Assembly: GCF_029338315.1 (NCBI RefSeq)
Contig: NZ_CP119794.1
Span: 248,001 to 312,000 of the forward strand
From: Haloarcula regularis
GTDB lineage: Archaea; Halobacteriota; Halobacteria; Halobacteriales; Haloarculaceae
Direction: 5' to 3'
DNA: 64,000 nt
A model generated the notes under the pieces. That model did no database searches and had not been told where the DNA came from. It was given only the letters and a program-made list of their open reading frames with translations. Below, piece after piece: positions 28,224 to 37,703 of this stretch. The translations under genes were made by a program, and so were the position numbers. Every line of letters begins with the position of its first letter. Position 1 is the first letter of the stretch.

Positions 28224-28970
28224 TTACCACTCCATGCCGCCGTTGACGCCCAGTACCTGTCCGGTCATGTAACTCGACTCCTCGCTGGCGACGAACCGGA
28301 CGATGCAGGCGATGTCCTCGACGGTCGCGAACCGGTCCAGCGGGATGTTCCGCAGAATCTTCTCCTGGACCCGCTCGGGGACTTCCTCGAGCATGTCCGT
28401 GCGGACGAACCCGGGCGCGACGCAGTTGGCCGTCGACCCGGTGTGTGCGAGTTCCAGTGCGAGCGTGCGCGTGAACCCGAACAGCCCGGACTTCGTCGTC
28501 GCGTAGTTGGCCTGCCCGATGTTGCCCTGCTGGCCGACGACGCTCGAGATGTTGATGAGCCGCCCGTTCTCGGCGTGGCGGATGTCGTCGTAGAAGGCGT
28601 CGGTGCAGTTGAACACGCCGCCGAGGTTGACGTCGATGACGGTCTGCCAGTCCTCGCGGGACATGTGCTCGAACTTCTTGTCGATGGTGATGCCAGCGTT
28701 GTTGACGAGCACGTCCGGCGACCCGAACTCGTCGACCACGGCCTCTCGCATCTCCAGGACCTCGTCGTGCTTGGCCACGTCCGCCTGGACGGCGACGGCC
28801 TCGCCATGCTCCATCTCCGCTATCGTGTCGACTACCTCGCGGGCTTCCGCCTTGGAGGACCGGTAGTTGACGACCACGTTGGCGCCGTGTTCGGCCAGGT
28901 CCTCGGCGATACCCCGACCGATACCTCGCGACGAGCCGGTGACGACACAGGTCTGGTCCTTCAGATACAT
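28224..28970 (-). CDS. phaB: Beta-ketoacyl/acetoacetyl-CoA reductase (PhaB-like SDR)
   Basis: NADPH-dependent short-chain dehydrogenase of 248 residues. It has [10 protein letters not shown] (11-20), NNAG (90-93), Ser142/143, Tyr156 and Lys160 (YATTK). The start at 28970 gives the usual [12 protein letters not shown]; an ATG 57 bases upstream adds a poor leader. Short-chain dehydrogenases this close to FabG act as PhaB in haloarchaeal PHA synthesis, and the neighbouring pccB and the thiolase at 21454 fit that. A general 3-oxoacyl reductase is the alternative. Confidence 0.78.
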   Translation of the reverse strand: MYLKDQTCVVTGSSRGIGRGIAEDLAEHGANVVVNYRSSKAEAREVVDTIAEMEHGEAVAVQADVAKHDEVLEMREAVVDEFGSPDVLVNNAGITIDKKFEHMSREDWQTVIDVNLGGVFNCTDAFYDDIRHAENGRLINISSVVGQQGNIGQANYATTKSGLFGFTRTLALELAHTGSTANCVAPGFVRTDMLEEVPERVQEKILRNIPLDRFATVEDIACIVRFVASEESSYMTGQVLGVNGGMEW

Positions 28971-29158
28971 GTGTCCGGTGCGCAACCCCCGTGGTTTGGT
29001 GTATTCATCTCTCACCATAGAGGGCAAAGCACAGCCAAATAATAGTTCGCCTTATACTTCGTTAATCCCCGAACCGGGAATATAATGACCTTGCCACCCC
29101 CTCTCAACCTGCCGGTACGTATACAGATCCACGTGGGAACTACTCGGACCGTATACAA

Positions 29159-29172
29159 TTAGGGCAACCTAA
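29159..29172. promoter_or_regulatory. Iron-box palindrome 1 before the GT75-like gene
   Basis: TTAGGGCAACCTAA carries the TTAGG...CCTAA half-sites. It lies 43-56 bases before the ATG at 29215, next to an AT-rich gtatacaatt at 29151-29160. Confidence 0.7.
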
Positions 29173-29185
29173 AACAGAAGCCTCT

Positions 29186-29199
29186 TTAGGGCGGCCTAA
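29186..29199. promoter_or_regulatory. Iron-box palindrome 2 before the GT75-like gene
   Basis: TTAGGGCGGCCTAA is the second box, 27 bases after the first and 16-29 bases before the ATG at 29215. The tandem arrangement suggests cooperative repression around the transcription start. Confidence 0.7.
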
Positions 29200-29214
29200 A
29201 GAATCCCGAGTACG

Positions 29215-30378
29215 ATGACACGGGACATCTGCGTGGTGGTACCCACCATCCGCAACCACGAGTGCCTTCGCGAGTACTGCCAGAACGCCCGGGACCACGG
29301 GTTCGACCTCGACCGACTCTTCTTCGTCCTCGTCACCGAGGACTTCTGTGACACCGACGCGATGGAGACGATGCTCGACGAGGAGGGCGTCGCCGGTGCG
29401 GTGTTCGACGGCACCGCCCGCGAGGCGTGGTTCGCCGACCACGGCGTCGGCGAGTACGACCACCTCGTCCCGGCGGCCAGTCACGCCCAGACCTCCTTTG
29501 GCCTGCTGTACCTCTGGGCCAACGACTTCGAGTACGGCTTTTTCATCGACGACGACACGCTGCCCCACGAGGACGTCGACTTCTTCGGGACCCACATGGA
29601 GAATCTCGCCTTCGAGGGCGAGATAGAGCGCGTCCGCTCCGACGAGGACTGGGTCAACGTCCTCTACCAGAACGAGGACGAGCACGGCCTCTACCCGCGG
29701 GGCTACCCCTACGCCGCGATGGACGAGTCCGTCGAGACGGACACGACCTACGTCGACGACGTCGTGGCCTCCCAGGGACTGTGGACGAACGTCCCGGACT
29801 TAGACGCCGTCCGCATCCTGATGGACGGCGACCTGCAGGGGCAGGCCCAGACCCGGACGTCGGCGTCCGACTTCGACGAGGACTTCGTCGCCGCCGAGGG
29901 GAACTACCTCACCGTCTGTTCGATGAACCTCGCGTTCCGCCGCGAGGTCGTCCCGGCGTTCTACCAGCTGCCGATGGACGACAACGAGTGGGACGTCGGC
30001 CGGTTCGACGACATCTGGTCGGGCGTGTTCCTCAAGCGCGCGGCCGACCTGCTGGACAAGCACATCTACAACGGCGCGCCGCTCTGTGAGCACAACAAGG
30101 CCCCGCGCTCGACGTTCTCTGACCTGACCAACGAGGTCCACGGTCTCGAGCTCAACGAACACGTTTGGGAGGTCGTCGACGACGCAGCCGACGACGCCGA
30201 CTCCTACCGGGAGGCCTTCGACGCCATGGGCGAAGCGCTCGCCGACGGCGACTTCAGCGACTGGGAGAACGGGGCCTTCCTCAACTACTGCGGGGAGTTC
30301 ATGCTCGACTGGCTCGACTGCCTGGCCGAACTCGACTCGCGACGGGCCGACCGCATCCCCGTCGCGGCCGACGACTAA
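29215..30378 (+). CDS. GT75-like reversibly glycosylated polypeptide/alpha-1,4-glucan-protein synthase family protein
   Basis: The 387-residue protein opens like a GT-A fold (CVVVPTIRNHECLREYCQNARDHGF) and has the metal-binding triple Asp at 112-114 (FFIDDDTLPHED). The later motif NLAFRREVVPAFYQLPM is typical of the family. Plant members are UDP-arabinopyranose mutases and self-glycosylating proteins; archaeal members are uncharacterised. Two iron boxes precede it and a third follows, directly before the iron transporter operon, so it is probably induced by iron starvation. Confidence 0.78.
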   Translation: MTRDICVVVPTIRNHECLREYCQNARDHGFDLDRLFFVLVTEDFCDTDAMETMLDEEGVAGAVFDGTAREAWFADHGVGEYDHLVPAASHAQTSFGLLYLWANDFEYGFFIDDDTLPHEDVDFFGTHMENLAFEGEIERVRSDEDWVNVLYQNEDEHGLYPRGYPYAAMDESVETDTTYVDDVVASQGLWTNVPDLDAVRILMDGDLQGQAQTRTSASDFDEDFVAAEGNYLTVCSMNLAFRREVVPAFYQLPMDDNEWDVGRFDDIWSGVFLKRAADLLDKHIYNGAPLCEHNKAPRSTFSDLTNEVHGLELNEHVWEVVDDAADDADSYREAFDAMGEALADGDFSDWENGAFLNYCGEFMLDWLDCLAELDSRRADRIPVAADD

Positions 30379-30390
30379 AACGCAAACCAT

Positions 30391-30404
30391 TTAGGTAAAC
30401 CTAA
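30391..30404. promoter_or_regulatory. Iron-box palindrome before the iron transporter operon
   Basis: TTAGGTAAACCTAA lies 18-31 bases before the ATG at 30422, in the 43-base gap after the GT75-like gene. It should control the binding-protein gene and the rest of the operon. Confidence 0.75.
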
Positions 30405-30421
30405 AACTACTACAATACAAC

Positions 30422-31582
30422 ATGACCGACGACACTCTCTCCGACGGGACCTCCTCCCGTCGTCGATTCCTCCAGTTGGGTGGTGCGACGGCCGCTGCGG
30501 CACTGGCCGGGTGTTCCGGCCTCTCGCTCGGCGGCGACGGCGACACCGGACCCGTGTCGCTTGCGGACTTCCGCGGGTCGGGCCCGCTGGTCGCCCAGCG
30601 ACCCGACCCCGACGGCCCCTCCATCGAGGACCTGCCAGCCCTCGAGGGCGAACTGACGCTGTACCTGGGTGGGGGCGAGGGCGGCCTGTACCTCGACCTC
30701 ATCGAACTGCTCGAGCGTCGCTACCCCGACTTCACGACCAACCACCGCCTCGAGGCCTCGAGCGATCTCGCGAACACTATCATCGAGGAGGCCAACGCCG
30801 GCCAGAGCCCGGCCGACGTCTTCATGGCCGTCGACGCCGGGTCGCTCGGTGCCGTGGCCAACGCCGGCGCCACGGCCTCGCTCCCCGAGGAAGCGCTCTC
30901 TGCAGTCCCCGCGGAGTTCCAGGACAGCGAGGGGCGTTGGGTCGGCATCGCCGGCCGCGCACGTGCCATTCCGTACAACACGAACGAGCTGTCGGCCTCC
31001 GACATTCCCTCCTCGGTCCAGGCGTTTCCGGAGACGGCCGCGTTCCAGGACAGTCTCGGCTGGGCGCCCACCTACAGCGCGTTCCAGTCGTTCGTCACGG
31101 CGATGCGGCTCATCCGCGGCGACGAGGAGACCAGGACGTGGCTCCAGGCGATGCTCGACGCCGGTATCAGCGAGTACCCCGACGAGTTCCGCGTCTCGAA
31201 CGCTGTCGCCGACGGCGAACTCGTCGCCGGGTTCGCGAACCACTACTACTCCCAGCGGGTGAAGTCCGCTCGCGAGGACGCCCCGCTCGACCTGGCGTTC
31301 ACTGAGGGCGACGCGGGCGCACTCGTCAACGTCTCCGGCCTCGAGATTATCCAGGGGACCCAGAACAGCGAGCTCGCGGCGAACTTCGTCCGACACATCC
31401 TCTCGGCGGAGGCCCAGGAGTTCTTCGCCACGCGGACCTTCGCGTACCCGATGATTCCGGGGGTCCAGCCCGTCGGTGGGCTGCCGACCATCGACGAGCT
31501 GAACCCGCCGGACATCGACCTGACCGAACTCGCCGACGTCGCGGGGACGGTCGACCTCCTGCGGGAGGCGGGAGTCCTCTGA
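30422..31582 (+). CDS. Iron(III) ABC transporter substrate-binding lipoprotein
   Basis: Extracellular binding protein of the FbpA/FutA type, 386 residues. It has a Tat signal (Arg13-Arg14-Arg15-Phe16-Leu17) with a lipobox ending at Cys31, so it is anchored to the membrane. The fold carries GELTLYLGGGEGGLYLDLIELLERRYPDF, AGQSPADVFMAVDAGSLGAVANAG and PYNTNELSASDIP, as in class II ferric-binding proteins; Tyr residues for iron binding are plausible (NHYYSQR). An iron box is upstream and the permease starts 2 bases after its stop. Confidence 0.88.
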   Translation: MTDDTLSDGTSSRRRFLQLGGATAAAALAGCSGLSLGGDGDTGPVSLADFRGSGPLVAQRPDPDGPSIEDLPALEGELTLYLGGGEGGLYLDLIELLERRYPDFTTNHRLEASSDLANTIIEEANAGQSPADVFMAVDAGSLGAVANAGATASLPEEALSAVPAEFQDSEGRWVGIAGRARAIPYNTNELSASDIPSSVQAFPETAAFQDSLGWAPTYSAFQSFVTAMRLIRGDEETRTWLQAMLDAGISEYPDEFRVSNAVADGELVAGFANHYYSQRVKSAREDAPLDLAFTEGDAGALVNVSGLEIIQGTQNSELAANFVRHILSAEAQEFFATRTFAYPMIPGVQPVGGLPTIDELNPPDIDLTELADVAGTVDLLREAGVL

Positions 31583-31583
31583 G

Positions 31584-33206
31584 ATGAGTTCCAGCGACCG
31601 CTTCGAGCGGCTCCGGGAGCAGACGTCCGCCGAGCACACCGACTCGACGGCTCCCACACTGCTCGCAGTGGTCGCACTCACCATCTCGCTGGTCGTTCTG
31701 TCGCCGCTGGTGTGGCTGTTCCTCCGGGCTGGCGAGATAGCCGTCCCCCGGGCGATAGAACTGCTGACCAGCCAGACGACCGTCGAGGTGACGCTGAACA
31801 CGCTCGCGCTCGTCGTGGGCGTGACCGCCGCCTCCATCGTCGTCGGCGTGCCCCTCGCGATCCTCACCGCACAGACGGACCTCCCGTTCAGGCGCTTCTG
31901 GACCATCACGTCGGCGCTCCCGCTGGTCGTTCCCAGCTACATCGGCGCGTTCGCCTTCGTCTCGGCGTTCGGGCCGCGTGGCGCACTCGCAGACCTGCTC
32001 GCGCCGCTCGGCGTCGAGCAACTGCCGACCGTCTACGGCCTGCACGGCGCCGTACTCGTGCTCACGCTCTTTACGTACCCCTACGTCTTCCTGACGACGC
32101 GGGCCGCCCTCCTCTCGTTCGACGGCACCGTCGTCGAGGCGGCCCGCTCGCTGAACCACACCCGCTGGGAGGCGTTCAAGCGCGTCACGCTGCCACAGAT
32201 CGCGCCCGGCATCGCCGCCGGCGCCCTCCTGGTCGCACTGTACACCCTCTCGGACTTCGGGACGCCCGCCATCATGCAGTACGACGTGTTCACCCGGATG
32301 ATTTACAACGAGTTTGGCGCCCGACGGCTCGATTACGCGTCGGTGCTGTCGATGCTGCTGCTGGTGATGGCGCTTGGCATCCTCGCCGTCGAGTCGCGGC
32401 TCAACGCGGGCCGTGACGGCGCCTACGTCAGTCGCGGGTCGCGCCAGCCGGGACAGATACGACTCGGACGCTGGAAAGTTCCGGCCCTCACGTTCTGTGC
32501 CGGTATCGCCTCGCTCTGTCTGGTCTTACCCGTCGCCATCCTCCTGCGGTGGCTCGTGCGTTCGGGCACCGGCTACGTCGGCGGCGGGTTCGCCTTCGAG
32601 CTCTCCTACGCGTGGAACTCCGTCGGCCTGGCCGCGGCGGCCGCCGCCATCAGCGTCCTCGCGGCGCTGCCCGTGGCGTACCTCGCGGCGCGCAGCGACA
32701 CGGGACTCGCGTCGCTGCCCGAGCGAGCGACCTACGTGGGCTATGCCGTCCCCGGCGTCGTGCTGGGGCTGGCGCTCGTGTACCTGGGACTGGCGTACGT
32801 CCCCTTCCTCTACCAGAGCGTCGTCCTGCTCGTCTTTGCCTACGTCGTCCGGTTCCTTCCACAGGCGGTGGGGACGACCGAATCGTCGATTCTGCAGGTG
32901 GACCCGAGCTACATCGAGGCCGCGCGGTCGCTGGGCTACGACCCGATCTCGGCGTTCCGGCAGGTCGTCCTGCCGCTCGTGGCGCCGGGACTGGCGGCCG
33001 GGGCGGCGCTGGTCTTCCTGACGACGATGAAGGAATTGCCGGCAACGCTCATGTTACGGCCGACGGGCTTCGAGACGTTCGTAACGTACATCTGGCTCGT
33101 CCAGGGGGCCGGCTACTACGGGCAAGCCGCAGTCCCGGCGCTGATACTCGTCGGCGTCTCCGGGCTCTCCATGCTGGTCATCCTCAGACGGGAGGGTAGT
33201 TCCTAA
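31584..33206 (+). CDS. Iron(III) ABC transporter permease (fused, FbpB-type)
   Basis: Membrane protein of 540 residues with about 12 transmembrane segments and two permease domains. Each domain has an EAA loop: EAARSLNHTRWEAFKRVTLPQIAPGIAAG near 180-208 and EAARSLGYDPISAFRQVVLPLVAPGLAAG near 445-473. This double-domain layout matches FbpB. Its stop overlaps the ATPase start (TAATG), so the two are coupled. Confidence 0.9.
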   Translation: MSSSDRFERLREQTSAEHTDSTAPTLLAVVALTISLVVLSPLVWLFLRAGEIAVPRAIELLTSQTTVEVTLNTLALVVGVTAASIVVGVPLAILTAQTDLPFRRFWTITSALPLVVPSYIGAFAFVSAFGPRGALADLLAPLGVEQLPTVYGLHGAVLVLTLFTYPYVFLTTRAALLSFDGTVVEAARSLNHTRWEAFKRVTLPQIAPGIAAGALLVALYTLSDFGTPAIMQYDVFTRMIYNEFGARRLDYASVLSMLLLVMALGILAVESRLNAGRDGAYVSRGSRQPGQIRLGRWKVPALTFCAGIASLCLVLPVAILLRWLVRSGTGYVGGGFAFELSYAWNSVGLAAAAAAISVLAALPVAYLAARSDTGLASLPERATYVGYAVPGVVLGLALVYLGLAYVPFLYQSVVLLVFAYVVRFLPQAVGTTESSILQVDPSYIEAARSLGYDPISAFRQVVLPLVAPGLAAGAALVFLTTMKELPATLMLRPTGFETFVTYIWLVQGAGYYGQAAVPALILVGVSGLSMLVILRREGSS

Positions 33207-34336
33207 TGTCGAACCAAACACGCTCACGACGGCTCTCCGCGTTCGAATCTGTCGACGCGGCGGTATCGGATCCGGACCGGACGGTCCTGCGACTCGACGG
33301 CGTCTCGAAGGACTACGGCCAGGAACTCGCCGTCGAGAACCTCGACCTCGAGGTCAAGGAGGGCGAACTCCTGACGCTGCTCGGGCCGTCCGGCTGTGGC
33401 AAGACGACGACGCTCCGGATGATCGCGGGCCTGGAGCGACCGACCGCGGGGGCCGTCTCGCTCGAGGACGATGTCATCGCCGGGGAAGGCATCTTCCGCA
33501 AGCCCGAGGAGCGGGACGTCGGCATCGTCTTCCAGGACTACGCCCTGTTCCCGCACCTCTCCGTCGCGGAGAACATCGCCTTCGGCCTCACCGACATGGA
33601 CGCGGAAGCGACCGCCAGCCGTGTCGACGAACTGCTCGAGCTGGTCGACCTGCGGGACCACCACGACAAGATGCCCGCCCAGCTCTCCGGCGGCCAGCAA
33701 CAGCGGGTCGCGCTGGCGCGCTCGCTCGCGCCGGAACCGGACGTCCTCCTGCTGGACGAACCCTTCTCGAACCTCGACGTCCGCCTGCGTGTCGAGATGC
33801 GCGAGGAGGTCCGCAAGATCCTCAAGCGGGCCGGCGTCACCGCCATCTCCGTCACCCACGACCAGGAGGAGGCCCTGTCGATCAGCGACCGGGTCGCCAT
33901 CATGAACGACGGCGCCATCGCCCAGGTCGGCGACCCCGGCGAGGTGTTCGAGAACCCCGAGAGCCGCTTCGTCGCGAGCTTCCTCGGCCAGGCCAGCTTC
34001 CTCTCTGCGCGGGTGGTCGACGAGACGATAGAGACCGGCCTGGGCTCGTTCGGCACGCATCGACTGAACGGACCCGTCGAGGCCTACGACGGCGCCATGG
34101 TCGACGTGCTCGTCCGGCCCGACGACCTGCAGGCCGTCCCGACCAGCGAGCCGAAGGCCGACGGCTACGTCGTCCACCGCCAGTACAACGGCCCCTCCTT
34201 CGTCTACCGCGTCGAGCTACACAGCGGCGACATCGTCCACTGCATGCACAACCACGTCGAGACGTTCGAACCGGGCGAGCCGGTCGAAGTCGACCTCGCG
34301 GCGGACCACGAACTCGCCTGGTATCCCACCGAATGA
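33206..34336 (+). CDS. Iron(III) ABC transporter ATP-binding protein (FbpC-type)
   Basis: ATPase of 376 residues. Walker A is GPSGCGKTT (60-68), the Q-loop FQDYALFPHLSV, the signature [16 protein letters not shown], and Walker B DVLLLDEPFSNLD, followed by the His switch SVTHDQEEA. The C-terminal 130 residues form the TOBE-type regulatory domain. It completes the transporter with the two preceding genes, and its stop overlaps the start of the following membrane protein. Confidence 0.92.
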   Translation: MSNQTRSRRLSAFESVDAAVSDPDRTVLRLDGVSKDYGQELAVENLDLEVKEGELLTLLGPSGCGKTTTLRMIAGLERPTAGAVSLEDDVIAGEGIFRKPEERDVGIVFQDYALFPHLSVAENIAFGLTDMDAEATASRVDELLELVDLRDHHDKMPAQLSGGQQQRVALARSLAPEPDVLLLDEPFSNLDVRLRVEMREEVRKILKRAGVTAISVTHDQEEALSISDRVAIMNDGAIAQVGDPGEVFENPESRFVASFLGQASFLSARVVDETIETGLGSFGTHRLNGPVEAYDGAMVDVLVRPDDLQAVPTSEPKADGYVVHRQYNGPSFVYRVELHSGDIVHCMHNHVETFEPGEPVEVDLAADHELAWYPTE

Positions 34337-36337
34337 GGCGGCTGCGTCGCCCCGGCGTCCAGGCCGCGCTGCTCGCGGCGGTCGGCGGGGTGGCCGTCTT
34401 CGCGCTCGCTCACGTCGTCTTCCCGTACCACACCTCCAACCACGACGAGGCCGTCTACCTCCAGCAGGCGGCGATGCTGCTCGAGGGCCAGCTCTTCATG
34501 GACCCGCCAGTCACAGAGACGTTCCGCCCGTGGTTCTTCGTGGACGCGGGCGGAAAGCTCTATCCGAAGTACACGCCGGTCGCCGCCGCCACGTTCGCCG
34601 TGGGTGGCCTGCTGGGTGGCTATCGCATCGCGCTCGGCCTGGTCGCGGCGGCGACGCTCGCGCTGACCTACCTGACGGTCCGGGAGGCCTTCGACGGCCG
34701 GACCGGCGTCGTCGCCACGGCCCTCCTGCTCGGGTCGCCGCTCTTTCTAGTCGACGCGTCGGTGTTCCTCTCGTACGTTCCGACGACGATGTACAACCTC
34801 GGGTTCGCCGCCGCCTACCTCCATGCGGACCGCACGGGAAGTCCGCGTACCGCGGCGCTCGCTGGCCTCAGCATCGGCCTCGCGTTCTTCTCGCGGCCCT
34901 ACACGGCCGTCCTGTTCGCGACGCCGTTCGTCCTGCACGCGCTGTGGTCGCTCCGTGCCCTGGACCCGCCGGTCGTCGCCCGGGTCGGCCTCACCGCCCT
35001 CTGTGGCCTGGCCGGCGTCGGCGTGACGCTCGCGTACAACGCCGTCGTCACCGGCGACCCGCTCGTGTTCCCCTACCAGGTGTTCGCCCAACGACGGCCT
35101 CGGGTTCGGTCGGCGGTCCATCCTCGGGTACTCGCGGGACTTCACACCGGCGCTCTCCCTTACCGCCAACGCTGAACTCCTCTCGAAGTACGCGACCCGC
35201 TGGGTCGTCGCCGGACCGCTGGGGACGCTCGTGGCGGCCCTGGGCCTGTGGACCGCGACCCGGCGCGGCCTCGACTCCCGTCGCCTCGCGCTCGCGGGTG
35301 TGCTCCTCGCTGTCACGCTGGGCAACCTCTACTTCTGGGGGACGGTCAACATGCTCGGTGACCTCGCGGACCCCACGGACGGCCTCGTTCGGTTCCTGGG
35401 GCCGTACTACCACGTGGACCTGCTCTTGCCGACCGTCGCGTTCGGGGCGGTGGGCGTCCGCCGTGGCTGGGAGTGGGTTCGGACCACCGTCGAGGAGCGG
35501 GTCGAACCCGACCGTGTGCGGCCCGCGCTCGCGGTGGCGGTCGTGCTGCTCGCGACGCTCGGCGGGGCCACCGCCGTCGCCGTCGCCGCCGAGCCGGTCG
35601 GCGACAACCTGGAGGTGACCCGCCAGTACGAGCAGGCCTACGAGCCCTTCGAGACCGACGACTTCGCCGACAGCGTCGTCTTCCTCCCGACGCCCTACGG
35701 CGACTGGCTGAACCACCCGTTCCAGGCCCTGCGCAACGACCCTGGATTCGACGACGGGACGGTCTACGCTATGCAGCACCGGCAGTTCGCCGTCGTCGAC
35801 GCCTACCCCGACCGGACGTACTACCGCTACGTCTTCCGCGGGCAGTGGGCGCCGTTCCTGGGCCTGTCCGTCGAGCCCCACGTCCAGCGGGTGCGCGTCG
35901 TCGAAGGGGGCGCGGTCCGGACGGACGTCAGCGCGGGTCTGCCCGGCGAGGCCGAACTCGTCTCGCTCCGGCTCACGGACGGCCAGGAGGACGCCTACGC
36001 CACCGCGAGAGGTGCCGAGACGCTGAACCTGACCGTCCGGGTCGACGACGCGGAGACCCGCCTCTCCGGCCCCGCACTGGACGAGACGGTGACGGTCCCG
36101 ACGCCAAACAGCGGCCCGGTTGCCGTAAACGCCTTCGTCGACTACGGGACCGGCGCGGGCGTTACCTACCGCGTCGTCGTCCCGGTAGAGCGGACCGAAA
36201 CCGGCGTCCGGGCGCTGACGCCCCGACTGGAGATGTGCCGGGACCAGCGGCGCTGTGGGGGCGAGGCGGCGTATATCCCGGGAAGCCATCGCGAGGGGAT
36301 TCGACTGAACGCGACGCTCACGGAGGCCGATTCATGA
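34333..36337 (+). CDS. Membrane glycosyltransferase-like protein, GT39/ArnT type (one frameshift)
   Basis: Large polytopic protein with about 10 membrane segments in the first 380 residues and a soluble C-terminal part. Loop 1 has the acidic pair in TSNHDEAVYLQQAAML, as in GT39/ArnT-type transferases that use lipid-linked sugars; FVDAGGKLYPKYTP follows. The frame breaks at the CCC of 35087-35089 and continues as NDGLGFGRRSILGYSRDFTPALSL. It is coupled to the iron ABC ATPase by a 4-base overlap and to the next gene by ATGA. The sugar donor and acceptor are unknown. Confidence 0.72.
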
Positions 36338-36873
36338 CCGACTACGAACTCACCCGACGGGACGCACTGAAAGCGCTGGGCGCCGCGGGGATCGCCGTCG
36401 CCGGCGGTGCGGCGGCGCTCACCTGGGACGAACAGGAGAAAAGCGACGGGCCGCTCTCGGCCCACGACCGCGAGACGGTCCACGCTGTCGCCGACGTGGT
36501 CTACCCGAGCGCGGTATCGGGTGTCCGCGAGTTCGTCGACGGCTACCTCGCCGGCCGTGTCGGGGCCGACCCGGAGCGGGCACGCGGTATCGCCGAGGCC
36601 GTCGACGCGCTCGACGACTACGCGACCGAGTGGGAGGACGCCTCGTTCGTGGCGCTCTCGCCGGAGAGACGCGCGGAGACGCTGCGAGGCATGGGCGTCG
36701 CCATCGCGGACCCGGACCCCCACGGCGACCCACGCGAACGGGTGCGCTACTACCTGGTCAACGAGCTCCAGTTCGCGCTCTACAGCTCGCCGACCGGGGG
36801 GCGACTCGTCGGCATCGAGAACCCGCAGGGCCACCCCGGCGGCACGAACAGTTACCAGCACCCGCCGGAGTGA
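36334..36873 (+). CDS. Gluconate 2-dehydrogenase subunit 3 family protein with Tat signal
   Basis: The 179-residue protein begins with a twin-arginine signal (LTRRDALKALGAAGIAVAGGAAAL), so it is exported. The rest matches the small subunit of gluconate 2-dehydrogenase-like enzymes (AHDRETVHAVADVVYP, LSPERRAETLRGMGV, ending GTNSYQHPPE). That subunit normally works with a GMC flavoprotein, which is not found here: the next gene is convergent. It overlaps the membrane glycosyltransferase gene by 4 bases. Confidence 0.75.
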   Translation: MTDYELTRRDALKALGAAGIAVAGGAAALTWDEQEKSDGPLSAHDRETVHAVADVVYPSAVSGVREFVDGYLAGRVGADPERARGIAEAVDALDDYATEWEDASFVALSPERRAETLRGMGVAIADPDPHGDPRERVRYYLVNELQFALYSSPTGGRLVGIENPQGHPGGTNSYQHPPE

Positions 36874-36910
36874 GGCTCTCCCGGCGGGGCGACGTTTCCG
36901 GTGTGGCGTC

Positions 36911-37624
36911 TCAGCGGAACCGCTCTTCGAGTGCCACCTTGCCGATGGACTTCGCGATGGCGAGGCCGCCCGAGAACGGGTCGAGCTTCGTCTCGCCGGC
37001 CCGCTCGTCGTACTCGATGGGGCGCTCGCGGACGTCGTAGCCCCGCATCAGCGGCCGGATGAGCAGCTCGGCCGAGAGGCCGGTGTTCTCCGTCCAGCGG
37101 ATCTGGTGGAGGAGTTCGCGCCGGTACGCACGCATCCCGGTGGTGGTGTCGTGGACGCGCCGGCCCATCAGCGCGCTCGCGAACAGGGCGAACAGCTCGT
37201 TGCCGAGCCGGTTGAGGGCGGGCATCTCGTCGGCCCCGAAGTACAGCCGGTCGCCGCTGACGACGTCCGCGCCGTCGTTGATCTCGTCGAGGAAGTCCGG
37301 CAGGCGTTCCATCGGGTACGTGTCGTCACAGTCCGTCGTCACCACGATGGGGCGGTCCGGCGTGAGGACGGCCTCGCGCACCGCGACGCCGTACCCCTGT
37401 GGTTCCTGTTCGACGACGCGAGCGCCGTGTTCCCGGGCGATCTCGGGCGTGCGGTCGCTCGACCCGTCGACACAGACCACCTCGGCCCGGCCGTCGGTGA
37501 CCGACTCGATGTCCGAGAGCACCGTGCCGATGGCCGCCTCCTCGTTGTACGTCCCCATGACGACGGCCACGTCGTCGAAGGTGTAGGTCCCATCCGTCCG
37601 GTCTGCAGTGTGCTGCAGGCTCAT
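36911..37624 (-). CDS. Glycosyltransferase family 2 (dolichyl-phosphate sugar synthase-like)
   Basis: GT2 enzyme of 237 residues. It has VVMGTYNEEAAIGTVLSDIE, VCVDGSSDRTPEIA, the metal motif in TTDCDDTYPMERLPDF, and VVSGDRLYFG. DTTTGMRAYRRELL and NTGLSAELLIRPLMRGYDVRERPIEYDERAGETKL are typical of dolichyl-phosphate glucose/mannose synthases. The start at 37624 is preferred to one 6 bases upstream. An imperfect iron box lies 34-47 bases upstream. The product could supply the lipid-linked sugar for the membrane transferase at 34333. Confidence 0.85.
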   Translation of the reverse strand: MSLQHTADRTDGTYTFDDVAVVMGTYNEEAAIGTVLSDIESVTDGRAEVVCVDGSSDRTPEIAREHGARVVEQEPQGYGVAVREAVLTPDRPIVVTTDCDDTYPMERLPDFLDEINDGADVVSGDRLYFGADEMPALNRLGNELFALFASALMGRRVHDTTTGMRAYRRELLHQIRWTENTGLSAELLIRPLMRGYDVRERPIEYDERAGETKLDPFSGGLAIAKSIGKVALEERFR

Positions 37625-37657
37625 TAGCAACTCCTCTGGGCTGGCCCCTCTTGAGTT

Positions 37658-37671
37658 TTAGGTTCGCCAAA
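37658..37671. promoter_or_regulatory. Imperfect iron box before the GT2 gene
   Basis: TTAGGTTCGCCAAA keeps one full half-site and a degenerate second one compared with the boxes at 29159, 29186 and 30391. It sits between the GT2 gene and the TrmB-like gene, both on the minus strand. Confidence 0.45.
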
Positions 37672-37703
37672 AACAGCGACAGCGGATTGTCGGATCCGTG
37701 GAG

